Shown: positions 15,652 to 23,618 of the stretch, piece after piece | Numbering within the stretch: the stretch's first letter is position 1 | How the letters are laid out: the number at the start of each line of letters is the position of its first letter | NCBI RefSeq assembly: GCF_009498525.1 | Contig: NZ_QSNT01000002.1 | Location: 62,001-126,000, forward strand | Length of the DNA stretch: 64,000 nucleotides | Reading direction: 5' to 3' | Origin: Rhizobium sp. ICMP 5592 | GTDB lineage: Bacteria; Pseudomonadota; Alphaproteobacteria; Rhizobiales; Rhizobiaceae | Position numbers and translations under genes: made by a program | Notes under the pieces: generated by a model | What the model was told of the DNA's origin: nothing | Database searches by the model: none | The model's input: the letters and a program-made list of their open reading frames with translations, nothing else

Positions 15652-17037
15652 TCACTTTGCCGCTTTCACTCCATCCGTCGCCGGATCATATCCATCCGTC
15701 AGCGTCTTCAGAAACGCCACGACGTCGGCGATCTCGGCATCGTTCAGCGCTGGGGTATCACCAAGCTTGCGGTTCATCGGCGCGTCGATGACATCGATGT
15801 TGGCCTTATATTGCTGTGGCAAATCGTTGAATTTCTGCGCATGCCCGCTGGCATCCTTCGGATAGATCTCTTCCGGATTGGTGTCGCGCCTGACATAAAA
15901 CCGAGTGACATCCTCCAGCGAGCGGTAAACGCCATTGTGGAAGAAGACGCGGCGGCTGGCGACATTGCGCAGCGTCGGCGTCTTGAACAACCCGCAATTC
16001 TGCGGTTGGGCGGAATAGGTGTCGCTGCGTAGCGGGCCACAGATGCCGGTGTCGTAATAATGCGGATCGGCATTGGCCGGAATGTCCGGATTGCGCGGCG
16101 CACCCAAGGCTTCGAATTCGAAATCGGTGAAGTTCGGCATTTGGCCGTCACCCAGTATCTTGTCGAGATGGCAGGAGGCACAATTGCCCTTGTTGGCGTC
16201 GTCGAACAGTTTCAGCCCACGCATTTCGCCATCCGAGAGCGTTGCCTTGCCGCGAAGGTAATAGTCGTATTTGCTCGAATAGGGGTGGAAGGAGGGCTCT
16301 TCGATCTGGTAGCGGGCGAGCGCAAAGCCGACTTCGGCAATCGCCATGTCCTGATCGTTGAGAACATTATCGCCGAAGAGGGCGGCGATATCCTTGCCAT
16401 AGCCTGTCTTCAGTTTCGCATAGACGGTGGCGGCATCGGCATTCGCCATTTCGAAGGGCGAGATCATCGGCTGCAAGGCCTGCTCTTCCAGAGAATCGAC
16501 GCGTCCATCCCAGAACATGCCGCCCTGCGGCACCAGGTTCGCAGCGGCTGCATCAGCCTTGACGACGGCCTGCGCGGTCAGTGGCCCGGCGACGACTGCC
16601 GGCGTATTGGCGAGCGCCACGCCGGACGCCTCGGTCATGGGGGCAGCTTCCGCCGCCTCGTCGGCGGCACTTTCCTCTCCGATCGAGAAGGAAGGGGTCG
16701 ACATCTTGTAGGCGAGGCTCGGCACGGTGCGGATGCCCGGCCGGTCGAGATGCGCCCCGCCAAGCTGCACGGAAAGGCCATTGGCCGGTGCATAGTGATT
16801 GTTCGGATCATGGCAGGTGGAGCAGGACATCTGTCCGCCGCCCGAGAGCGAAGGATCGTAGAACAGCTTCCTGCCGAGTTGGGCAACGGCGCTCAGTGGT
16901 GCCGTATCCTGATAGGTATTCGTGGTCGAGGAGGCATCGGGGGCAGGCTGGTTCGCCATGCCGATGCTCGCTCCCGCGAACGAGACGCCCGCGAGTGCGA
17001 TGAGCGGCAGGAGACGGTGATTGGATTTCAGAGACAT
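15652..17037 (-). CDS. Di-heme cytochrome c peroxidase / MauG-family protein
   Basis: A 461-residue periplasmic protein with a signal peptide (about 1-29, hydrophobic core LLPLIALAGVSFAGASIG). Two c-type heme sites are visible: CSTCH at 72-76 and CASCH at 286-290. Such proteins reduce hydrogen peroxide or, in the MauG branch, oxidise partner proteins. An unusual Glu/Ala-rich insert at about residues 120-165 separates the first heme motif from the FWDGRVDSLEEQ block. It is encoded 23 bp after the phosphoesterase gene on the same strand, so the two are presumably co-transcribed from the Pho-box promoter, an odd pairing of phosphate scavenging with periplasmic redox chemistry. GGGAGACGG precedes the ATG. 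Confidence 0.88.
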   Translation of the reverse strand: MSLKSNHRLLPLIALAGVSFAGASIGMANQPAPDASSTTNTYQDTAPLSAVAQLGRKLFYDPSLSGGGQMSCSTCHDPNNHYAPANGLSVQLGGAHLDRPGIRTVPSLAYKMSTPSFSIGEESAADEAAEAAPMTEASGVALANTPAVVAGPLTAQAVVKADAAAANLVPQGGMFWDGRVDSLEEQALQPMISPFEMANADAATVYAKLKTGYGKDIAALFGDNVLNDQDMAIAEVGFALARYQIEEPSFHPYSSKYDYYLRGKATLSDGEMRGLKLFDDANKGNCASCHLDKILGDGQMPNFTDFEFEALGAPRNPDIPANADPHYYDTGICGPLRSDTYSAQPQNCGLFKTPTLRNVASRRVFFHNGVYRSLEDVTRFYVRRDTNPEEIYPKDASGHAQKFNDLPQQYKANIDVIDAPMNRKLGDTPALNDAEIADVVAFLKTLTDGYDPATDGVKAAK

Positions 17038-17060
17038 CGTCCGTCTCCCTCTTTTTTCGC

Positions 17061-18689
17061 TTAGGATGCGTTGTTGCCGGTCTTCGTGTCGAGGATCAGC
17101 TTTGGCGTATCGCCCTTCGACCAGTCGAACATGGCGTTCAGTGAGCCGGAGATGGCATCGAACGAGCCGCCGCCGAGGCGCGCGCCGCCCATCCAGTTAT
17201 CCTCGATGAAGCGCATGACGGAGGTCTGGTCGGTCAGCGTATGGTCGACGAAGTTGGTCTTGGCGTAGGGCGAGATGACCAGCAGCGGCTGGCGCGTGCC
17301 GTAGCCGCAGCGGCCCTGCGCAGGCTGTCCATTGAGGCCCGGCAGCGGCGTGCCGGTGGAGCAGCTGTCGCCGCTGAGCACGTCATAGCCTTTGACGCCT
17401 AGCTTCGATGGATTGACGACCGCGTGGGCGTGATCATACCAGCCGTCAGAATCGTCGTAGAGGATGATAATGGCGGTGTCTTTCCAGTCCTGTGAATTCT
17501 GGACGGTGTTGACCACCTGGGTCACGAATTCCTGTTCGTCCAGCGGATCGGAATAGCCGGCATGGCCGTCCTGATAGGCGGGCGCCTTCAGGAAGCTGAC
17601 GGTCGGCATGCTGCCGTTCTTCAGCGCGGCGTAGAAGTCGGTCACGTCATACTGATGATTGGCGGCGTCGGTGGTGCCGATCGCGGCGACCGAGGACGGG
17701 CGCGCATGCGTCGGGTTGGCTGTCGAAGCGTAATACTGGAACGGCTGGTGATGCGGGATGTAGTCGGCGCTATTGACCTGGGTGACGGTCGAGGTCGTGG
17801 CGCGCTTGCAGTTCGTCGTGCCGTCGGCATTGGTCTGCGTCAGGTCGAAGCCGCCTTCGAAGAAGCCCCAGGTGATGTTGTGTGCGTTCAGCATGTCGCC
17901 GATGTTCTTGCCGTACATCAGCGCCGTCTGGCCGACGGAACAGGCGTCGCCGGTCGGGTCGAAGTCGCTGATGGCTGTCCAACCACCATTGCCGTCGGGC
18001 ACGATGCGGCCCTTGGAATAGGTGCCGTCTTTCTCCAGTGTGTAGCCGGGCGGCAGGATGACGCCGTTGGTCTGGCCGGAGATCAGGTTCAGCGCGCCGG
18101 GGGTCGATGGGCCGAAATTGGTGGAGAAGGAATTGTCGTTCAGCGCGTAGTGCTGGGCGTAGTTCCACATGGCGGTGACGGTGTTGCCGTCATAGTAGCC
18201 CATAACCTGGCCCTTGGTACCGAAGGCTCCGGCCGCCCCCTTGGTGCCCTTGCCGGTATTGGCCGGGAAAAGGTCCATCGCGAAATCGTTGTAGGCCGCC
18301 TGTTCGGCGGTGTAGCCATGGTTTTGCGACTGCGTCGCCGCCTGGGTACGGTCGAGGCGGAAGGGGGCGGCGGCATCGGCGCCGTTGGCCGCATTGGTCT
18401 TGTTCGGATTGTTGTCGATAAGGCCGGCATTGGCGAGCGTCTTGATATCGGCCGGGGTATTGTCGGCCGCCTTGAATTCCGGCTCACCGGCGACGTTTGC
18501 GGCCTTGGGGTAGGTCGCGAAATAATGGTCGAAGGAGACGTTTTCCTGGAAGATGACGACCAGATGCTTGATCGGCGTGGCGGTATTCGTTGCCGGCGCC
18601 ACGTCGGCGGCGCCAGCGGCGGAACAGAGCGAAACAAGGGCAAGCGCGCTGCCGGCGAAAAGGGCGGCGCGACGCGAAAGACGGGTCAT
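17061..18689 (-). CDS. Secreted acid phosphatase / phospholipase C-type phosphoesterase
   Basis: About 542 residues of the phosphoesterase family that includes AcpA-like acid phosphatases and phospholipases C. The N-terminus carries RR, a hydrophobic stretch and an AxA-type cleavage site (about residues 5-28, SRRAALFAGSALALVSLCSAAGA), so it is exported, possibly by the Tat route. The family start motif HLVVIFQENVSFDHYFATYP follows, and the metal-site motif YDDSDGWYDH lies in the C-terminal third. The role is release of phosphate from phospholipids or phosphomonoesters in the periplasm. I chose the ATG at 18689 (AGAGGA upstream) because it places the signal peptide; the frame stays open 67 codons further without a ribosome site. 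A candidate Pho box lies 90 bp upstream. Confidence 0.88.
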   Translation of the reverse strand: MTRLSRRAALFAGSALALVSLCSAAGAADVAPATNTATPIKHLVVIFQENVSFDHYFATYPKAANVAGEPEFKAADNTPADIKTLANAGLIDNNPNKTNAANGADAAAPFRLDRTQAATQSQNHGYTAEQAAYNDFAMDLFPANTGKGTKGAAGAFGTKGQVMGYYDGNTVTAMWNYAQHYALNDNSFSTNFGPSTPGALNLISGQTNGVILPPGYTLEKDGTYSKGRIVPDGNGGWTAISDFDPTGDACSVGQTALMYGKNIGDMLNAHNITWGFFEGGFDLTQTNADGTTNCKRATTSTVTQVNSADYIPHHQPFQYYASTANPTHARPSSVAAIGTTDAANHQYDVTDFYAALKNGSMPTVSFLKAPAYQDGHAGYSDPLDEQEFVTQVVNTVQNSQDWKDTAIIILYDDSDGWYDHAHAVVNPSKLGVKGYDVLSGDSCSTGTPLPGLNGQPAQGRCGYGTRQPLLVISPYAKTNFVDHTLTDQTSVMRFIEDNWMGGARLGGGSFDAISGSLNAMFDWSKGDTPKLILDTKTGNNAS

Positions 18690-18778
18690 GGTGATATCCT
18701 CTCGAGTGGGGGTATTGCCCCGGCGCTTGGTTGCACCGCGCCGGAACAGAGGGAACCATGCCGGGCTATCAACGCTAT

Positions 18779-18796
18779 GTGACAGTTCCGTGAAGG
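18779..18796 (-). promoter_or_regulatory. Candidate Pho box (PhoB binding site)
   Basis: Reading the minus strand, CCTTCAC-GGAA-CTGTCAC has the 7-4-7 layout of the PhoB box (consensus CTGTCAT N4 CTGTCAT). The second half matches 6 of 7 positions and the first 4 of 7. A weaker third 11-bp unit, CGTTGAT, follows in register after ATAG. It lies 90 bp upstream of the phosphoesterase ATG. The rest of the roughly 355-bp gap (18690-19044) holds a CACGGTGAGG / CCTCGAACCACGAGGG repeat near 18955-19015 and no gene. Confidence 0.45.
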
Positions 18797-19044
18797 GGTG
18801 CCTCTGATGGGCCGTTGTCGCCCGTGAAGGGGATAGCCAAGTAGTTGATTTTACTCGAATGAAAGAGGGAAGTTGGCGCCGATGGGACACGAGGGTATGA
18901 CGGTGCTACCTTATGTCACGGGTGATTAGGCAAATGGGTGTTTCCCACCCGCCCTCACGGTGAGGTGTGCTGGTGCCATAGCTTTGCGACGGCGGCAGGA
19001 CCTCGAACCACGAGGGTCGGCCACCGGGTTGCCGCGACTGAAAG

Positions 19045-19860
19045 CTAGATATTCTGATCCATGGTCTCCGCCGGAATTTCATCGGCGGGATGGATGCGGA
19101 CGACCGTGGCCGGGACGCCGGCGACGGTGCAGTGGGGCGGCACGGGTTTCACGACGACGCTGCCGGCCGCGACCTTGCTGAAGGCGCCGACCTCGATATT
19201 GCCGAGGATCTTTGCGCCGGCGCCGATCATCACGCCATGGCGGATCTTGGGGTGCCGGTCGCCGGTTTCCTTGCCGGTGCCGCCGAGCGTCACGTTCTGC
19301 AGGATCGAGACTTCGTCCTCGATGACGGCGGTCTCACCGATGACGATGCCGGAGCCGTGATCGAGCATGATCGACGAGCCGATCTTTGCCGCCGGATGGA
19401 TATCCGGACCGAAGACGAGCGAGGCAAGATTGGAAAGCCAACTGGCGATTTCCGGCCGGCCTTCCGTCCAGAGCGCATGGGCGATGCGATGGGTCTGCAG
19501 GGCGTGGAAGCCCTTGAGGTTGAGCAGCGCATGCAGATAGGTGGTGCAGGCGGGATCGCGGGTTCGTACGGCGAGGAGGTCGGCTTCCGTCGCCGGCAGG
19601 ATCTCGGGGTGGCGCCTCAGTAAGTCCTGGAAGAGGGCGAAGAGGTCGCGGGTCTCTATCCCGGCAGTGGAGAGCCGGGCGACCAGGACATTGGCGAGGC
19701 TTTCGGCATCTGATTGCGTCGCGACGATCTGCGTCGTCAGCAATGGACGAAGCGTTGGTTCGCGGCCGGCAAGGTCCATGGCCTCATGGCGGATCACGTC
19801 CCAGACGCCGCCTGGTGTGCCAGGGGAATGTCCGGCAATTGCCGTACCTGTCTGGGACAT
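19045..19860 (-). CDS. cysE: Serine O-acetyltransferase
   Basis: A 271-residue CysE. It acetylates serine with acetyl-CoA to O-acetylserine, the precursor of cysteine. The N-terminal helical SATase domain (about 18-130) is followed by a left-handed beta-helix of hexapeptide repeats (about 140-250) with the catalytic HGSGIVIGETAVI segment and GKETGDRHPKI loop. The start is the ATG at 19860 with GAGGAAGACAGGA upstream. It follows the WD40 gene by only 16 bp on the same strand, so it appears to be the third gene of a cobW-WD40-cysE operon under the candidate Zur box. That would couple cysteine supply to zinc status, which is an inference. Whether a second cysE exists elsewhere cannot be told here. 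Confidence 0.93.
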   Translation of the reverse strand: MSQTGTAIAGHSPGTPGGVWDVIRHEAMDLAGREPTLRPLLTTQIVATQSDAESLANVLVARLSTAGIETRDLFALFQDLLRRHPEILPATEADLLAVRTRDPACTTYLHALLNLKGFHALQTHRIAHALWTEGRPEIASWLSNLASLVFGPDIHPAAKIGSSIMLDHGSGIVIGETAVIEDEVSILQNVTLGGTGKETGDRHPKIRHGVMIGAGAKILGNIEVGAFSKVAAGSVVVKPVPPHCTVAGVPATVVRIHPADEIPAETMDQNI

Positions 19861-19876
19861 GGTCCTGTCTTCCTCG

Positions 19877-20866
19877 TCAGGCGGAAATATCAACAACGCC
19901 GCAATCGCCGGCCTCGGAGGCAAAGGCGAGCAGCTTGCCGGATTTACTCCAGCTCATCGAGGTGATCGCACCTTTGCCCGGGCGGCGCAACAGTGCCTCC
20001 TTGGCATCGCCGATACGCACCGCCAGGATCATGCCGTCGACGAAGCCGATCGCCAGGATGTCTTCCACCGGATGGAACTTGACTGAGGTCGCCATGATGT
20101 TGGCGCGGGTGCCAAGCTCCTGCGGCGCCTTGCCCATCGGCCCGTCCTTGCTCTGGAAGGGCCAGACGATCGCCGCCGGGGCGCCGGACGAGGCGAGCCA
20201 CTTGCCCTTGGCGGACCAGGACAGCGACTTCACCTTGGCGGGATAACCGGTCATACGCATGTGTCGCGCTTCGCCACCGGGTTTGCTGTCCAGCTTCCAC
20301 CCATGCAGGGCATTTTCCTGCATGGTGGTGACGACGAATTGGCCGTCCGGCGAGAAGGTGACGCCGGTGTGGGCGCCCTTCCATTCCAGATTGACCGGCT
20401 GCGCGCTCATGCCGACCCAATGCAAGGAGACGCCGTTATAGCGGGCGGCGGCAATGCGCAGGCCCTTGGGGGCGAAGGCGAGGCCTTCGACGGTGCGCTC
20501 CTCGGTGAATTCCTTGGTTGAGCCGTCGGCAAGCCGCACGAAGCTGCTTTTTCCGTAGGCATAGGCGACCGCGCCTTGTGGGCCGGCGGCAAGCTGGGTG
20601 ATCCATTTGCGCGGGGCTTCGGCAAGCACGGTCACGCCGCCATCGGCTGCGATCCGCAGAACCTTGCCGTCCTCGCCGCCGGAAATCAGGCTGTCGCTAT
20701 GGGGATCGCGGATGCAGGTGAGCATGCCCTGATGGGCTTCGCTCACCTTTTCTCCGCCTTCCAGCCGATGGATCGTGCCGGCGGCGCTGGCGAAGATGGG
20801 GGTATCCCCTAAAAATTCGACGGCCAGAACGTGGCCGTCGATATCAAGCGGAGCGACAGTCGGCAT
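19877..20866 (-). CDS. WD40-repeat protein, zinc-operon partner of COG0523
   Basis: A 329-residue beta-propeller. Repeating blades of about 40 residues are recognisable by endings such as GVTFSPDGQFVVTTMQENALHGWKL, KSLSWSAKGKWLASSGAPAAIVWPF and SMSWSKSGKLLAFASEAGDCGVVDI. No signal peptide or membrane segment is seen, so it should be a cytoplasmic scaffold. The start codon overlaps the stop of the upstream COG0523 GTPase gene (TGATG), giving tight translational coupling, and cysE follows 16 bp later. This implies that it acts with the metal GTPase, perhaps holding a client protein. Its specific function is unknown to me. Confidence 0.85.
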   Translation of the reverse strand: MPTVAPLDIDGHVLAVEFLGDTPIFASAAGTIHRLEGGEKVSEAHQGMLTCIRDPHSDSLISGGEDGKVLRIAADGGVTVLAEAPRKWITQLAAGPQGAVAYAYGKSSFVRLADGSTKEFTEERTVEGLAFAPKGLRIAAARYNGVSLHWVGMSAQPVNLEWKGAHTGVTFSPDGQFVVTTMQENALHGWKLDSKPGGEARHMRMTGYPAKVKSLSWSAKGKWLASSGAPAAIVWPFQSKDGPMGKAPQELGTRANIMATSVKFHPVEDILAIGFVDGMILAVRIGDAKEALLRRPGKGAITSMSWSKSGKLLAFASEAGDCGVVDISA

Positions 20867-21969
20867 CAGGCGGCTGCCTCGCAGGCCTTGAAGCTCTTTT
20901 CCAGCTTCTCGCGGTCGAGCTCGCGGCCAATGAAGACCAGGCGGCTTTCATGCTTTTCGCCGTCTTTCCAGGCGCGCTGGTGGTCGCCTTCAATGATCAT
21001 GTGCACGCCCTGAACGACATAACGCTCGGGGTCGCCCTTGAAGGCGATGATGCCCTTCAGGCGAAGGATCTTCGGGCCGTCGGTCTGGGTGACTTTCTGG
21101 ATCCAAGGGAAGAAGCGGTCCGGGTTCATCTCGCCGCCGCGCAGCGACACCGACTGTACCGTCACGTCATGGATGGGCGAGGGGGCATGATGATGGCCAT
21201 GATCGTGATCATGGTGATGATGATCGTGGTGGTCATGATCATGATGGTGGTGATCATGGTCGTGATGGTCATGACCGCAATCCGGGCCGCAGACATGATC
21301 GTCATGGCCGTGATCGAGGAAGTGCGGATCGTTTTCCAGCGCGCGCTCGAGGTTGAAGGCGCCCTGGTTCAATACGCGGGCGAGATCGACGCCGGAGCGG
21401 GTGGTCTTGTAGACGCGGGCGGCCGGGTTGATGGCGCGGACGATGTCCTCGATCTGCGCCAGCTCTTCCGAAGACACCAGATCGGACTTGTTGATGACGA
21501 CGACATCCGCAAAGGCGATCTGGTCTTCGGCCTCGCGGCTGTCCTTCAGGCGCAGCGGCAGATGCTTGGCATCGACAAGCGCGACGACGGCATCGAGCTC
21601 GGTCTTGGCGCGGACGTCGTCGTCCATGAAGAAGGTCTGGGCGACGGGAACCGGATCGGCAAGGCCTGTCGTTTCGACGATGATGCCGTCAAAACGGCCC
21701 GGACGGCGCATCAGGCCCTCGACGACACGTATCAGGTCGCCGCGCACGGTGCAGCAGACGCAGCCATTGTTCATCTCGTAGATTTCTTCGTCCGACTCGA
21801 CGATCAGATCGTTGTCGATGCCGATCTCGCCGAATTCATTGACGATGACGGCGTATTTCTTGCCGTGGTTTTCGGAGAGGATACGGTTCAGCAGCGTCGT
21901 CTTGCCGGCGCCGAGATAGCCGGTGAGAACGGTGACGGGAATGGGCTTTTGCGTGGCTGTTTCGGTCAT
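20866..21969 (-). CDS. COG0523 (CobW/ZTL) family GTP-binding metal chaperone with His-rich loop
   Basis: A 367-residue G3E GTPase. Walker A GYLGAGKT is at 17-24, the metal-binding CVCC is at 70-73 (family CXCC), and the G4 motif NKSD follows in the middle. A striking run of His and Asp (roughly residues 225-275, repeated [15 protein letters not shown] units ending GHHHAP) precedes the C-terminal CobW_C domain. Family members deliver or allocate metal, and the zinc-linked subgroup (ZTL, YeiR/ZigA-like) typically has such His-rich loops. A strong candidate Zur box 93 bp upstream supports a zinc role. The ATG at 21969 is preferred over an upstream frame extension of ten codons. The stop overlaps the WD40 start. 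Confidence 0.92.
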   Translation of the reverse strand: MTETATQKPIPVTVLTGYLGAGKTTLLNRILSENHGKKYAVIVNEFGEIGIDNDLIVESDEEIYEMNNGCVCCTVRGDLIRVVEGLMRRPGRFDGIIVETTGLADPVPVAQTFFMDDDVRAKTELDAVVALVDAKHLPLRLKDSREAEDQIAFADVVVINKSDLVSSEELAQIEDIVRAINPAARVYKTTRSGVDLARVLNQGAFNLERALENDPHFLDHGHDDHVCGPDCGHDHHDHDHHHHDHDHHDHHHHDHDHGHHHAPSPIHDVTVQSVSLRGGEMNPDRFFPWIQKVTQTDGPKILRLKGIIAFKGDPERYVVQGVHMIIEGDHQRAWKDGEKHESRLVFIGRELDREKLEKSFKACEAAA

Positions 21970-22061
21970 GGGAGCCTCGAAATATGGGATTTCCCCCAAG
22001 GGGGCGGAAAATGATCGGGTTCCATATAAGGAGTTGAAGGCGGCAGTTCAAAGGCTTTTGT

Positions 22062-22078
22062 ATGTTATAAGATCACAT
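22062..22078. promoter_or_regulatory. Candidate Zur box
   Basis: ATGTTATAAGATCACAT is an imperfect 7-3-7 palindrome matching 14 of 16 informative positions of the classic Zur operator core (ATGTTATA-N-TATAACAT). It lies 93 bp upstream of the COG0523 gene and downstream of the creatininase-family gene, so the COG0523-WD40-cysE operon is the only sensible target. Zur with zinc would repress it when zinc is sufficient. Confidence 0.6.
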
Positions 22079-22107
22079 TAGGTTTGGGATGGCGGATTGG
22101 TTGGGGT

Positions 22108-22899
22108 TTACGTCAGCGTCTCCACATCAAACGCATCGGCATCCCGCAAAAGCTCCACCAGTCCCTTTACCGCATGTGCAATCAGCCGCTTGCCCTTCTG
22201 TGCCGTTGCGACGCCTGCGTTGCCGGCCACGCCGTCAGCGCTCAGATCTGACATTTTCCAGCCGAATGCGTGCGGCCCATAGGCCCGCAGATGCTTGAAG
22301 CGCCGTGTGTAGTCGGACTGCCGCGAAAGAAAATCAGCGGCCTTGCTCATGTCCACCTTTTCCGGATAGAGCGCCAGCATCACCGATGTCTCGATGTCGC
22401 CGCCGTGGATGTCGATGGCCTTGTCCTCCGGCGTGATCAGGCCATCCGGCACGCCGAAGCGCGTCCAGCTGGTCGCCACAGCCAGCATGTTGAAGCGGAC
22501 GCGCGCCTCGGTCGCGACAATGGTCATCAGGGGTGAGTTGCCGCCATGGGCGTTCAGCATGACGAATTTTCGGATGCCGAGATGATGCATGGTCTCGGCA
22601 ATGCCGAGCCAGCGGTCGACGGCCTCATGAAAGTTGAGCGTCTTCGTGCCGGCGACATCCATGTGTTCGATGGAATAGCCGATCGGCTCCACGGGTAGGA
22701 AAGTGACGGGCAAATCGGCCGGTAGGGCGGCCTTCAAATGGGAAACGATGCCTTCGGCGATCAGCGTATCCGTGTCGAACGGCAGATGGGGGCCGTGTTG
22801 CTCATGGGCGCCAAGTGGCAGTACGGCGATCCAGTTTGCCCTCTCCGCGGGCGCCAACGTCCTATCATTGTCATCGAAACGTGGCAAAGGCTGTGCCAT
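22108..22899 (-). CDS. Creatininase-family metal-dependent amidohydrolase
   Basis: A 263-residue enzyme of the creatininase/MftE family. The metal-site motif near residues 28-44 (PLGAHEQHGPHLPFDTD) supplies Glu33, His35 and Asp44, and LNAHGGN and GGDIETS give the remaining ligands. Relatives hydrolyse cyclic amides such as creatinine, formamide intermediates, or the C-terminus of mycofactocin precursor. No mycofactocin genes are nearby, so the substrate is open. It is divergent from a MarR regulator across 86 bp that contain a pseudo-palindrome. The downstream zinc operon is on the same strand but has its own candidate operator in the 138-bp gap. Confidence 0.85.
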   Translation of the reverse strand: MAQPLPRFDDNDRTLAPAERANWIAVLPLGAHEQHGPHLPFDTDTLIAEGIVSHLKAALPADLPVTFLPVEPIGYSIEHMDVAGTKTLNFHEAVDRWLGIAETMHHLGIRKFVMLNAHGGNSPLMTIVATEARVRFNMLAVATSWTRFGVPDGLITPEDKAIDIHGGDIETSVMLALYPEKVDMSKAADFLSRQSDYTRRFKHLRAYGPHAFGWKMSDLSADGVAGNAGVATAQKGKRLIAHAVKGLVELLRDADAFDVETLT

Positions 22900-22918
22900 C
22901 TGCGGGTGTGCCCCTTGT

Positions 22919-22947
22919 TTATGTCAATAACCTAGGCAATGTCATAA
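22919..22947. promoter_or_regulatory. Pseudo-palindrome between creatininase and MarR genes
   Basis: TTATGTCA (from 22919) and TGTCATAA (ending 22947) form imperfect arms around a CCTAGG core in the short divergent gap. MarR proteins usually bind such AT-rich dyads in their own promoters, so this is a candidate operator for both genes. Confidence 0.3.
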
Positions 22948-22985
22948 CGTGATGATGCAGCGGCGGAAAGAGCAACGGAATCACA

Positions 22986-23498
22986 ATGGGTAAGAAGCAC
23001 AAGGACGGCAAGAAAAGTAAGTCAGGTAAAAAGAAGGATCACAGCGAGTATACACTCGCTGATCTGTCGCCGGCGTTGACGCAGGCGGCGCGGTCCATGC
23101 GAACGGTTCTGACGCGCAACCTGACGGCCAGTGGCCTCTATGCGGGCCAGGATGGCGTTATCCTCGCGCTTGCGGCCAGCGACGGTCTGCCGGCGGGAAC
23201 GCTGGCGCAAAAGCTCGGCGTCAAGGCGCCGACCATGACCCGCACGATCGGCCGCATGGAAGCGCAGGGCTTCCTTGAGCGCCGGCCGGATGCCGAGGAT
23301 GCGCGGTTGACCAAGGTCTATCTCACCGAGGCGGGCCGCAACAGCGTCAGCGAGATCGAAAGCTCGGCTGCTGCCTGCGACGAACTCGCCACGCGCGGCT
23401 TTTCGGAAAAGGACGTCCGTTCACTGGTGCGGTTGCTGAAGGCGATCGAGGACAACCTTCATATCGGCGACCACGACGAGGATGATGGGGAATTTTAA
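22986..23498 (+). CDS. MarR-family transcriptional regulator with lysine-rich N-terminal tail
   Basis: A 170-residue MarR protein. Residues 1-19 are a remarkably basic tail (about ten Lys among Gly, Ser and Asp) absent from most MarR regulators. The winged helix domain follows (about 50-135), with the recognition helix in LAQKLGVKAPTMTRTIGRME and the wing motif RRPDAEDARLTKVYLT. The C-terminal helices for dimerisation end in an acidic DHDEDDGEF tail. It is divergent from the creatininase-family gene and probably controls itself and that gene. The ligand is unknown. The basic tail may add nonspecific DNA affinity. The ATG is close to a GGAATCACA sequence, a modest ribosome site. Confidence 0.88.
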   Translation: MGKKHKDGKKSKSGKKKDHSEYTLADLSPALTQAARSMRTVLTRNLTASGLYAGQDGVILALAASDGLPAGTLAQKLGVKAPTMTRTIGRMEAQGFLERRPDAEDARLTKVYLTEAGRNSVSEIESSAAACDELATRGFSEKDVRSLVRLLKAIEDNLHIGDHDEDDGEF

Positions 23499-23530
23499 GA
23501 ATTCCCGAGGATTCGAGTTGCGCGGGCCGA

Positions 23531-23556
23531 TTAAAGCTTTTAATTAAAGTTTTTAA
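23531..23556. promoter_or_regulatory. AT-rich dyads upstream of the LacI-family gene
   Basis: TTAAAGCTTTTAATTAAAGTTTT contains overlapping near-palindromes (AAAGCTTT, TTAATTAA). It stands out from the GC-rich surroundings about 65 bp before the LacI-family ATG and could hold its promoter or an operator. The central GC/AT differs from the usual LacI-type CG centre, so the assignment is weak. Confidence 0.25.
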
Positions 23557-23618
23557 ATTCCGGAATCGTAAAGCGACGGAATGGCATATTCGGCTGCGTT
23601 TCACGGGGAGGGGAGCGC

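Noticed and set aside
18690..18890. 67-codon N-terminal extension of the phosphoesterase gene
   Set aside because: No ribosome site, it would bury the signal peptide, and it overlaps the candidate Pho box. The ATG at 18689 with AGAGGA is preferred.
21180..21300. Short CATGATGATGG-type repeats resembling a tandem repeat or CRISPR-like array
   Set aside because: They encode the His/Asp-rich metal loop of the COG0523 protein; unit length is irregular and in frame, with no spacers.
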